Shown one piece after another: positions 56,971 through 64,000 of a DNA stretch of 64,000 nt. The translations under genes and the position numbers were made by a program. Source of the DNA: CAZSAA01 sp964604915. GTDB lineage: Bacteria > Patescibacteriota > Patescibacteriia > Patescibacteriales > UBA12465. Within the stretch, counting starts at the first letter, position 1. The number at the start of each line of letters is the position of its first letter. Below the pieces are notes generated by a model, which searched no databases, was not told where the DNA came from, and saw only the letters and a list, made by a program, of their open reading frames with translations. The stretch covers positions 1 through 64,000 of the forward strand of contig CAZSAA010000001.1 of the NCBI GenBank assembly GCA_964604915.1, written 5' to 3'.

Positions 56971-57973
56971 TATCCTTGTGCGCCCGCAAAGAAAAGACCG
57001 TCTTCTTGATTCCGTTCTCCAAAGTAACGACTGGCATCCATAGCAGCTCATTGCGCGCCCTATATATATCCGGTAGGACCAACTCGCTCATGAAAAGCTT
57101 GCTATCGCTATGAACCAACTTCGAATCGGAGCCGGTTTCTTTTATTATCATCTCGGCGATCTGCCGGAAGGATACTTCTACATCCGACCCGATATTGATC
57201 GGACCAGCCAAGGATGAAGCCATCATCTTGACCAAGCCGTCTATCGCGTCATCGATGTAGCAGAAAGATGAACCAAAATCTTTATCGCCGAATATCTCGA
57301 TATCTTTGTCGTCCAAAGCGCTATTAATAAAATCCGGAATCATCTGATCGTCATCCAATTCCATACGCGGGCCATAGGTGCGGAATAGTCGGACGATCTT
57401 GGCGTCTAAACCATATACCTCCCGATAATTGGCGACCATAGTTTCCGCAAAACGCTTGCCTTCGTCATAGGAAGCGCGAGGGGATAAGTGATCGACGACA
57501 CCCAAATCGTTCTCTTTTAGCTGCAAAGACCGATTATCCGCGCGTTTAGGGCCATAGACCACCGACGAAGAGACTTGGAGGAACTTAGCCTGATATTTCA
57601 AGGTCATCTCTAACAAGTTTTTCATCGCTAAGGAATTGACATCCAAAGTAGCGATGCGATTGTCCATAAAACGCTTAGGCGACATCGGGCAAGCTAAATT
57701 ATATATTTCCTGGATGCCCTGGAATTCCACCTTAAACTTCGCCAATTCTGGAAAAGATAGCAAATCAAAAGGCTGGCTCAAGTCGTGGTGGATGAAGGCA
57801 AAATCAGGATTCGAAAGCAGGTGGTCAATGTTCTGTTCGCTTCCGGTGATGAAATTGTCCACGCAGATGACCTTGGCTTTCTTTACCAGCTCATCGCAAA
57901 GGAAGGAGCCGATAAATCCCGCTCCACCGGCGACGAGAATGTTAGGTTTGTCGAAAATGATCTCTTTAGGCAT
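56954..57973 (-). CDS. NAD-dependent nucleotide-sugar epimerase/decarboxylase (extended SDR)
   Basis: 339 residues, extended short-chain dehydrogenase fold. NAD loop ILVAGGAGFIGSFLCDELV, catalytic Y-x-x-x-K in ASYDEGKRFAETMVANYREV, and RLFRTYGPRMELDDDQMIPD, typical of UDP-glucuronate decarboxylase and UDP-glucose epimerase relatives. Of these, UDP-xylose synthase-like is the best fit to SFCYIDDAIDGLVKMM. It would supply donor sugars to the nearby transferases. Substrate not determined. Confidence 0.88.
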   Translation of the reverse strand: MPKEIIFDKPNILVAGGAGFIGSFLCDELVKKAKVICVDNFITGSEQNIDHLLSNPDFAFIHHDLSQPFDLLSFPELAKFKVEFQGIQEIYNLACPMSPKRFMDNRIATLDVNSLAMKNLLEMTLKYQAKFLQVSSSVVYGPKRADNRSLQLKENDLGVVDHLSPRASYDEGKRFAETMVANYREVYGLDAKIVRLFRTYGPRMELDDDQMIPDFINSALDDKDIEIFGDKDFGSSFCYIDDAIDGLVKMMASSLAGPINIGSDVEVSFRQIAEMIIKETGSDSKLVHSDSKLFMSELVLPDIYRARNELLWMPVVTLENGIKKTVFSLRAHKDIKAGF

Positions 57974-57993
57974 ATGTGTTCGTATTTAATAGC

Positions 57994-60027
57994 TTATTTC
58001 CTTATCCTTATCACCGAAGCGGATAATCCGCCGCTAAAGCTCTGGGCATAGGCGAAAAATGACTGCCGCAGATTCCCTTCGCTATCGAAACTGCGGATAT
58101 GAGGCGTACCGCCAGCGCTAGCCGCGGCCATTATCTCCGCCTCACCGTCATTATCCACATCGCCGACGCTGGTAGTAAACCCTTTCTGCCAGGAATTACT
58201 GAAGGCATAGAAGGACTCCTTAAGCCGGCCATGGTCATCGAAAATCCGGAGCTCGGGATCGCGCCCGCCCATCGGACTAGCAATTATTTCATACCTCCCC
58301 CGATCGGCTCTCCCGTCGATATTAGCAACGGTGACATGTATGCCACCCTGGAATGATTTCTCATAGGCAAGGAAACGTCCAACTAGCTTTAGGTCGTTCG
58401 AGTATATCTTTATCTCCGGCGCCGTCCCCTGCCCCAAGCCGACTACAATCTCGTCGTTACCCTTGCCGTCGATATTGCCCGATGAGACCGATACGCCGCC
58501 ACGGAAAGATTCGCTCGCCGCAAAAAACTGCTGAAGCGGACGCCCATCCAGATTGAATATCCGCACTTGCGGTCCGCCACCGGCAAGAGCGCCGGTAATT
58601 ATCTCTTTCTGGCCATCACCATCGAGATCGCCAAGAGCGAGCGATACTCCGCCCTTGAAATTCTGGGAATAGGCAAAAAAGTGAGAAACAAGAGTACCAT
58701 CCAACTCATATACGGATATAAGCGGAGCGCTACCGGCCCGAGCGGCTAAAATATATTCGTCTTGATAATCTCCGTCCACATCGCCAGCTTGTATCGAAGC
58801 ACCGTTAGCGTATTCAGCCGGCACTTCCCATGACCGGATCACCTTCCCGCTCGCATCCATTACCACCAAGGAGGAGGAAGCCAACCCAGAACCAGGTACC
58901 GCGATTACGGAACGGCTATAGCGATCCAGGTATTCTTGTGCCAGATCAATCGCCCGCTCGAGATTAAGGCGCCCGGTACCGAGCTGGCCTAGATACGAGG
59001 GGTTAAGCAAGCTGATATTATCCGTGCTTCCCAAAACGATATTAGCCGCTTCTTCTGGCGTCACTTCCGGATTAGCCTGGAGTACTAACGCTAGCGCGCC
59101 AGAAACCACTGGCACAGCCATTGAAGTGCCAGACCAATAGCCATCATATAGCTGAGACGGGTCGATAGGGTTGCCACCAGAGGTGATAGTGTTAAAAAAG
59201 CTGATACCTGGCGCCGATATATCCACACAGTTAAACCCGTAACTGGAAAAACTAGCCTTCTGGTCCAAGGCATCGGTAGCCGCTACTCCGATCACCATAT
59301 TCTCTCCGTCCTTGCCGTCATAGCAGGCCGGATAAAGAGGCACTTTATCAGTATCATAGCCGAGGCCGCTGGATTGTTCGTTGCCCGCCGCCGCTACGAC
59401 GATGACACCCGCTTCGTATGCGCGCCCTATCGCCTCATGCAAAGCATCACTATAGTTAAATCCGACGAAGCTCAAATTAATGATATTGGCACCATTATTA
59501 GTAGCATAATCAATAGCGCGGATGACCGAACCGACCCGCCCTTCCCCGTTTGAATCCATGACCTTGAGGGACATGATCTTGGCCTTCCAAGTTACCCCGG
59601 CCACGCCAATGCGATTATTGCCAGTCGCAGCGATAATGCCGGCAACCATAGTTCCGTGCGATATAGCCGACTCGTCCCAACCTTCTTCAAAGACGGGCGA
59701 AGGATCCGGTACGTTACTGACGAAATCCCAACCATAATAATCATCAATGAAGCCGTTGTGATCATCATCCTTGCCATTGCCAGCCGTTTCACCGGCGTTA
59801 GTCCACAAGCTCTGTTGCAAGTCAGGATGTTCGATGTCTACCCCAGCATCGATGACCGCTACCACGATATCAGGCGAAGAAGAGATACTCTCCCAAGCCG
59901 ACTCAGCCTTGATACGGCTTAGATACCATTGGTTATAGAAAAATTGGTCATTAGGAAGAATAGCGCCCAGCGCAGGCGTGGCGAAAATCCAAGCTAATAT
60001 AAAAAAAGATGCTATTTTCTTTATCAT
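57994..60027 (-). CDS. Secreted subtilisin-like serine protease (S8) with FG-GAP/VCBS-type repeats
   Basis: 677 residues. Signal peptide 1-21 (IASFFILAWIFATPALGA). Catalytic triad D60 (VAVIDAGVDIEHPDL), H124 (SHGTMVAGIIAATGN), S302 (SGTSMAVPVVSGALAL), oxyanion N216 (AAAGNE). Residues about 405-670 hold five or six repeats of about 50 residues with D-x-D-G-D/N-G calcium-type loops (GDLDGDGQKEIITGA; GDVDNDGEAEIMAAA), each preceded by FFAYxxSFxGGV. No sortase or anchor motif. A TACAAT box is nine bases before the ATG. Confidence 0.94.
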   Translation of the reverse strand: MIKKIASFFILAWIFATPALGAILPNDQFFYNQWYLSRIKAESAWESISSSPDIVVAVIDAGVDIEHPDLQQSLWTNAGETAGNGKDDDHNGFIDDYYGWDFVSNVPDPSPVFEEGWDESAISHGTMVAGIIAATGNNRIGVAGVTWKAKIMSLKVMDSNGEGRVGSVIRAIDYATNNGANIINLSFVGFNYSDALHEAIGRAYEAGVIVVAAAGNEQSSGLGYDTDKVPLYPACYDGKDGENMVIGVAATDALDQKASFSSYGFNCVDISAPGISFFNTITSGGNPIDPSQLYDGYWSGTSMAVPVVSGALALVLQANPEVTPEEAANIVLGSTDNISLLNPSYLGQLGTGRLNLERAIDLAQEYLDRYSRSVIAVPGSGLASSSLVVMDASGKVIRSWEVPAEYANGASIQAGDVDGDYQDEYILAARAGSAPLISVYELDGTLVSHFFAYSQNFKGGVSLALGDLDGDGQKEIITGALAGGGPQVRIFNLDGRPLQQFFAASESFRGGVSVSSGNIDGKGNDEIVVGLGQGTAPEIKIYSNDLKLVGRFLAYEKSFQGGIHVTVANIDGRADRGRYEIIASPMGGRDPELRIFDDHGRLKESFYAFSNSWQKGFTTSVGDVDNDGEAEIMAAASAGGTPHIRSFDSEGNLRQSFFAYAQSFSGGLSASVIRIRK

Positions 60028-60036
60028 AACATCTCC

Positions 60037-60045
60037 ATTGTATCA
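60037..60045 (-). promoter_or_regulatory. Extended -10 promoter for the S8 protease (leaderless arrangement)
   Basis: Minus-strand TGA-TACAAT, with exactly nine bases between the hexamer and the ATG at 60027. The only purine-rich stretch (GGAG) would lie upstream of or at the predicted transcription start. Confidence 0.5.
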
Positions 60046-60066
60046 CACTAGCGCCGAGCCAAGCAA

Positions 60067-61281
60067 TCAGGCGGCGACTGTCCGTAGTAATTCTAGAGTC
60101 TCTTTAGCGCATTTTTCCCAACTGAATTCGTTCGCCCTAGCCAGGCCAAGAGTAGATAATCTTTCCCTCAAAGCGCTATCAACGCTCAATTGGGTCAAGG
60201 CCTTGGCAATCGGCTCCTTCTTAGAATAATCGAAGAACAAGGCCGCTTCCCCTGCTACTTCCCTGAGGACCGGCAGGTCGGAGGCGGCAACCGGTACGCC
60301 GCAGGCCATCGCTTCGAGCATCGGGATACCGAATCCCTCATGCTTAGTCGGGAAGATAAACGCCTTAGCCGCATGGAAGACATAGGGGATATCCACCTCT
60401 TCCACCCAGCCTGGCATATATACCTGGCGATTGAGATTGAATTCCTCGATCGCGTATTTCACCTCATCATAGCCATAGCTCGCATTGCCGATGAGCACCA
60501 GCTTTTCCTGGGCTTCTGGATTGATTTCCTTGTAATAGGCGAAAGATTCGATAAGCAGGGGCGTATTTTTCTTCTTCTCCAAACGGCCGACATAGAGGAA
60601 AAAGGGACGCGATAGCCCGTATTTGGAGAGTATTTCATCCACCTTCTTCTCGTCGCTTATCGGCCGAAATATATCGCGGCTATATCCATTATAGATCACC
60701 TCTATCTTCTGAGGGCGCGTACGCGGGAAAAAATGTAATATATCCTGACGCGTGAACTCGGACACGGAGATTATCTTCCTGGCCTTACGTAGGGCGCGAT
60801 CGGTGGACCAAGCCAGAAAATCTAGTCGGTTGAATCGATATCGCCCTCCACTTATTATCCTCACCATCCAATCAAGCAGGCTCTGATTGAAACGGCTCTC
60901 AATAGAAGCGCCCTTACGATATACCTGCCAATCACGCAAGAAGGCGATATCATGGATAGTGTTGACCGTCCGGCGAGGAAAGTATAAAGGCAAGGCGTTG
61001 GCGGGAACGAAGAAAACATCAGGCGCCTGGAAGAGCATCTCGAGCGACAATCTGATCATGCCCCATAGGAAGGGCAAAGGCCAGCCTAATATCTTGATAG
61101 AAAAATTGGGGCTATCCTTGATTATCTCTTGTAAATCTTGGACCGGAAAATTGTTGACGTATAGGGTATAACGGTTCTCCTTGTCTAACTTGGCCAATTC
61201 GGCGATGAGATAAAAGGTATACCATTCGGTACCGGTCCGGTGTTTCCTATTGGCAGGTGAAGCGTCTATCCCTATGTGCAT
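60067..61281 (-). CDS. Family 4 glycosyltransferase (group 1)
   Basis: 404 residues from the ATG at 61281 (MHIGIDASPANRKHRTGTEW), one base after the mreB stop; the frame is open a further 127 codons upstream but that part is the shadow of mreB. HDIAFLRDWQVYRKGASIES, RPFFLYVGRLEKKKNTPLLI, MPGWVEEVDIPYVFHAAKAF and KHEGFGIPMLEAMACGVPVA with the E-x7-E motif. Cotranscribed with mreB, unlike the other transferases. Confidence 0.93.
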   Translation of the reverse strand: MHIGIDASPANRKHRTGTEWYTFYLIAELAKLDKENRYTLYVNNFPVQDLQEIIKDSPNFSIKILGWPLPFLWGMIRLSLEMLFQAPDVFFVPANALPLYFPRRTVNTIHDIAFLRDWQVYRKGASIESRFNQSLLDWMVRIISGGRYRFNRLDFLAWSTDRALRKARKIISVSEFTRQDILHFFPRTRPQKIEVIYNGYSRDIFRPISDEKKVDEILSKYGLSRPFFLYVGRLEKKKNTPLLIESFAYYKEINPEAQEKLVLIGNASYGYDEVKYAIEEFNLNRQVYMPGWVEEVDIPYVFHAAKAFIFPTKHEGFGIPMLEAMACGVPVAASDLPVLREVAGEAALFFDYSKKEPIAKALTQLSVDSALRERLSTLGLARANEFSWEKCAKETLELLRTVAA

Positions 61282-61282
61282 A

Positions 61283-62290
61283 CTATTTGGTGGCCAGAAT
61301 CGACCGTTTATAACTATCCAGATTATCCAGAGCGATGCCCGTACCTTTAGCGACGCAGAGCGGCGCATCATCAGCCACATAGGCAGGTACACCGGTCGTA
61401 CGGGAGATGAGCTGGTCGATATTGCGCAATAAAGCGCTGCCGCCGGTAAGGACAATACCTTTGTCCATGATATCGGCCGCCAATTCGGGCGGAGTGGCAT
61501 GCAGAACCTTCTTAGCGGCGGAGACGATTGCTTCAAGTTCAGTCTGAATGGCTTCGGTGACGTCATCGCTCGAGACATTGATACTGCGTGGTAAGCCGGT
61601 AACCAGATCCCTGCCCCTGACTTCGAAATACAGTTTGTCTTCCATAAACAAAGCTGAACCAATATTTATCTTCAATTCTTCGGCGCTACGTTCGCCAATA
61701 GCCAGGTTATAGCGCTTACGGACATATTCCAAGATAGCGGCGTCGAGCTTGTTGCCCCCGACGCGCACGGAAGTGGAAGCGACGATCCCGCCTAAAGAGA
61801 TGACGGCCATCTCGGCCGTACCGCCGCCGATATCGATCACCATATGCCCAGTAGCCGAACCAATCGGAATATCGGCCCCGATAGCGGCCGCGACGGGCTC
61901 TTTGATTATATAGGCGGCTTTAGCGCCAGCGGCGATAGTCGCTTCAATAACGGCGCGACGTTCAGTCGAAGAGATGCCAGCCGGTACGGCCACCATGACT
62001 TCCGGGCGGAAAAGCCGGACTCCGCCTAGAGTCTTGTTGATAAAATAGCGAATCATCGCTTCGGTTGTACGATAGTCGGCGATGACACCATCCTTGAGCG
62101 GACGGGCGGCTTTGATAGTGTCAGGCGTCCGACCGAGCATATCCTTAGCTTCGTTGCCCACCGCCAATATTTTATTATCATCCAGGGATATAGCCACTAC
62201 CGAAGGTTCATTGATGACGATGCCCCGTTTTGGGAGATACACTAAAGTATAGGTGGTGCCGAGGTCGATGCCGATTCTTTTGATAAACAT
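61283..62290 (-). CDS. mreB: Rod-shape-determining protein MreB
   Basis: Actin-like filament protein that guides lateral wall synthesis. 335 residues. Phosphate-1 loop [40 protein letters not shown], phosphate-2 [20 protein letters not shown] and adenosine motif [18 protein letters not shown]. No N-terminal amphipathic helix is evident. Shares a promoter with the downstream glycosyltransferase. Confidence 0.97.
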   Translation of the reverse strand: MFIKRIGIDLGTTYTLVYLPKRGIVINEPSVVAISLDDNKILAVGNEAKDMLGRTPDTIKAARPLKDGVIADYRTTEAMIRYFINKTLGGVRLFRPEVMVAVPAGISSTERRAVIEATIAAGAKAAYIIKEPVAAAIGADIPIGSATGHMVIDIGGGTAEMAVISLGGIVASTSVRVGGNKLDAAILEYVRKRYNLAIGERSAEELKINIGSALFMEDKLYFEVRGRDLVTGLPRSINVSSDDVTEAIQTELEAIVSAAKKVLHATPPELAADIMDKGIVLTGGSALLRNIDQLISRTTGVPAYVADDAPLCVAKGTGIALDNLDSYKRSILATK

Positions 62291-62324
62291 AAGATAAATA
62301 TCGGGCTAATTGCGCGATTAATAT

Positions 62325-62353
62325 ATATTACCCATTTTTAGCCTAAAAGTCAA
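62325..62353 (-). promoter_or_regulatory. Sigma70-type promoter for mreB
   Basis: Minus-strand TTGACT (62353-62348), 17-base spacer, TAATAT (62330-62325); leader of about 28 nt. Confidence 0.7.
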
Positions 62354-62422
62354 CTAACTGCCCCTAGCCTGTGCTCACCTAATATAAGCAAAATCAATCT
62401 AGTTTCCCTAATGCTTTCCCAA

Positions 62423-62431
62423 TGCTATACT
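62423..62431 (+). promoter_or_regulatory. Extended -10 promoter for the GT2 gene (leaderless arrangement)
   Basis: TGC-TATACT, ending nine bases before the ATG at 62441; -35 region (TTTCCC) is poor. Confidence 0.5.
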
Positions 62432-62440
62432 TAAAACACT

Positions 62441-63127
62441 ATGCCTAAAATCTCCATCATCGTCCCGATATACAATGAGGCAGCGCTCCTGCCTCAATCA
62501 TTACCGCCACTACTGGCCTTGCCGTTAGACAAGGAAATCGTAGCGATTGACGATGGCTCATCCGATGCTTCGGCCGAGATAATCGCCAGCTTCTGTTCCG
62601 ACCCTTCCCTATACCTCATAAGGCGGGAAAACAACGGCGGCAAAGGCACTGCCGTCCTAGCCGGCTTGGAAAAAGCTCAGGGGAAATATTTCATTATCTT
62701 CGATGCTGACTCGGAATATGATCCGCAAGACATCATCCGCCTACTCCAAACAGCCGAGGATGCGGATGATAGTAAATTGGCGATATATGGTTCAAGATTT
62801 ATGGGAAAAAATAAACCGAGCTTCCATTACCTGGTCAATCGTTTCCTCACCGCTCTCACTAACTTTCTCTTTCACTCTAGTCTCACTGATATGGAAACCT
62901 GCCTCAAGCTAGTACCTATGTCCGCCCTGACAGAAATCAAGCTGGATATAAAAAAATTCGAGATTGAGCCCATCCTCACTGCTCAACTACTAAAGCGTGG
63001 CTATCGCATCGAGGAAATCCCGATATCATACCGGAGACGAAGCTATAAGGAGGGGAAGAAGATAAGGGCGAAGGATGGATTTGCCGCCATTTTTGCCTTG
63101 TTCAAGGAACGTTTCAGTAAAGATTAG
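62441..63127 (+). CDS. Family 2 glycosyltransferase
   Basis: 228 residues, GT-A fold. ISIIVPIYNEAALLPQSLPP, VAIDDGSSDASAEIIASF, NNGGKGTAVLAGLEKAQGKY and FDADSEYDPQDIIRLL with the D-x-D. ETCLKLVPMSAL and the C-terminal YRRRSYKEGKKIRAKDG match polyprenyl-phosphate sugar transferases. Its 3' end overlaps the convergent TPR gene by 14 bases. Confidence 0.9.
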   Translation: MPKISIIVPIYNEAALLPQSLPPLLALPLDKEIVAIDDGSSDASAEIIASFCSDPSLYLIRRENNGGKGTAVLAGLEKAQGKYFIIFDADSEYDPQDIIRLLQTAEDADDSKLAIYGSRFMGKNKPSFHYLVNRFLTALTNFLFHSSLTDMETCLKLVPMSALTEIKLDIKKFEIEPILTAQLLKRGYRIEEIPISYRRRSYKEGKKIRAKDGFAAIFALFKERFSKD

Positions 63128-64000
63128 GCGGCAGTTGCCCGGCTCGCTGCAGATCCTGCAACTGGAGAAGATAAGACGAGGACTCCTCGTCTTTTCTATT
63201 GCGCCGCTGTGCCGCTTCCCAATCCCGCTTAGCCAAGGCATATTCGCCTAGTTGCCAATGGACGAGGCCGAGACGGTTATAGATTAAAGGCAGGCGAAAG
63301 CCTCGCTCTAAGGCCTTTCCATACAAAACTACCGCTTGCCTGAGATATGATTGATCGGCAGAAGAGGAATACAATCCAGCCAAACCTAGATATCCGCGAA
63401 AACTACGGGGATTATCCTCGATAATCTGGGTATATGTCTCCGCGACCAACTCGGGATATCCGATTGTCTCAGCCAACGAGGCGAGCGACATCCGCTCGCT
63501 CTCGCTTCCTGTTTCCTGCAGCTCCCTATACCGAGCCGCAAAGGCTGCTTCATCAATGACGTCGCTGGCCTGATCCTGGCGACTAGAAAGGATGACGGAC
63601 TTAGCATCAAAATAGAGGAGGCGCCAACTATCGTCGCTCAATATGCGCGCCAAGAAAGCATTAGCCCAAGGTGTACCATCCGTATGAGAAAAATATATTG
63701 TCGCGATACCATACTCCTCCCGTGCCCTGTCCCAAGCGGCCGGATCCTCCTGCATCGGACGATAGGTGTTTTGGAAAAAAGCCGCGCTATAGGCTTCCGG
63801 ACGATTATCTACGAAAACTTTTTCTTGGCCGGCGAACCAGAAGATCAGAGCGCTACCGATGTCATAATTATTGAATACTGGACCGGATAAACCCTTGTCC
63901 TGGAAGAAACGAAAAGAAGCATCATAGCCAGAGGACACGCCCCAGCCCAAAGGCTGGCGCATCAAGCGATGAGCCCCTTGGCTATCGCGTACCACCCAAA
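63114..64000 (-). CDS. C-terminal part of a TPR-containing protein (gene runs off the right edge)
   Basis: About 295 residues in frame to the window edge. The first 130 (LSGPVFNNYDIGSALIFWFA, VDNRPEAYSAAFFQNTYRPM) resemble the soluble region that follows the membrane helices in large Patescibacterial envelope proteins of the glycosyltransferase-like type; the final 150 contain two or three tetratricopeptide-like helix pairs (NPRSFRGYLGLAGLYSSSAD; LPLIYNRLGLVHWQLGEYAL). The start and any membrane part are outside the window. Confidence 0.75.
   Translation of the reverse strand, partial: WVVRDSQGAHRLMRQPLGWGVSSGYDASFRFFQDKGLSGPVFNNYDIGSALIFWFAGQEKVFVDNRPEAYSAAFFQNTYRPMQEDPAAWDRAREEYGIATIYFSHTDGTPWANAFLARILSDDSWRLLYFDAKSVILSSRQDQASDVIDEAAFAARYRELQETGSESERMSLASLAETIGYPELVAETYTQIIEDNPRSFRGYLGLAGLYSSSADQSYLRQAVVLYGKALERGFRLPLIYNRLGLVHWQLGEYALAKRDWEAAQRRNRKDEESSSYLLQLQDLQRAGQLPPNLY

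Noticed and set aside
60067..61662. 531-residue version of the glycosyltransferase
   Set aside because: The first 127 codons overlap mreB in another frame and have shadow composition; the real start is the ATG at 61281.
1..64000. rRNA, tRNA, insertion sequences, prophage, CRISPR
   Set aside because: I looked in all gene-free stretches on both strands and saw no transposase, integrase, attachment-like direct repeats, rRNA signature or tRNA cloverleaf.

Overview
The window reads as a chromosome segment of a candidate-phyla-radiation bacterium (Patescibacteria; I cannot place it more finely). The support is a merged str-S10-spc array with no L30 gene between rpsE and rplO, an RNA polymerase alpha subunit with no C-terminal domain, an alanyl-tRNA synthetase without its C-Ala domain, an archaeal/non-discriminating-type AspRS, and a high share of conserved small proteins I do not recognise. 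TAA, TAG and TGA all end genes and an RF2 gene is present, so the code is standard. I found no rRNA, tRNA, insertion sequence, prophage or CRISPR array. Three runs of N (18936-18945, 23984-24083, 52663-52672) are scaffold joins; each interrupts a gene.

Layout. 1-4755 (minus): dnaG (cut by the left edge), a small unknown, a GtrA membrane protein, a D,D-carboxypeptidase, scpB, scpA and a membrane protein. 4773-8832 (minus): aspS, a small unknown, and an unknown-map-ruvX-recO operon preceded by a palindromic operator-like site. 9001-24686 (minus): 28 genes running rpsL, rpsG, fusA, a Phd-like gene, tuf, rpsJ and on to secY, with hairpin-plus-U-tract elements before rpsL and rplC. 24922-29515 (minus): a sensory island of an amino-acid-type binding protein, a receiver, a XylF-type sugar-binding protein, a hybrid-length histidine kinase and a second receiver, with no transporter genes. 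29588-36169: site-2 protease, L28, a zinc-peptidase-like protein, a coiled-coil membrane protein, comEC, a candidate structured RNA, RF2 and a HEPN-type gene pair. 36533-40789 (minus): infA-rpmJ-rpsM-rpsK-rpsD-rpoA-rplQ-rplM-rpsI, driven by a perfect-consensus promoter. 41059-51971 (minus): a small membrane protein, mraY, ftsW, murG, murC, murB, alaS and a 977-residue repeat protein. 52040-64000: a degenerate type IV pilus ATPase homologue, glycosyltransferases, DUF2304, a nucleotide-sugar epimerase, a secreted subtilisin-like protease with FG-GAP repeats, mreB and a TPR-containing protein cut by the right edge.

How it works together. The centre is the translation machinery plus SecY; around it are peptidoglycan synthesis and shape genes (mraY, ftsW, murGCB, carboxypeptidase, mreB) and an envelope glycan set (two GT2, three GT4, a sugar epimerase, DUF2304, GtrA). 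The most unusual items are the transporter-less binding-protein/kinase island, the 977-residue repeat protein, the ATPase homologue whose Walker A lysine is lost, the candidate RNA at 34056-34182, and the repeated use of terminator-like leaders in front of translation genes together with several promoters placed so close to the start codon that the mRNAs should be leaderless.
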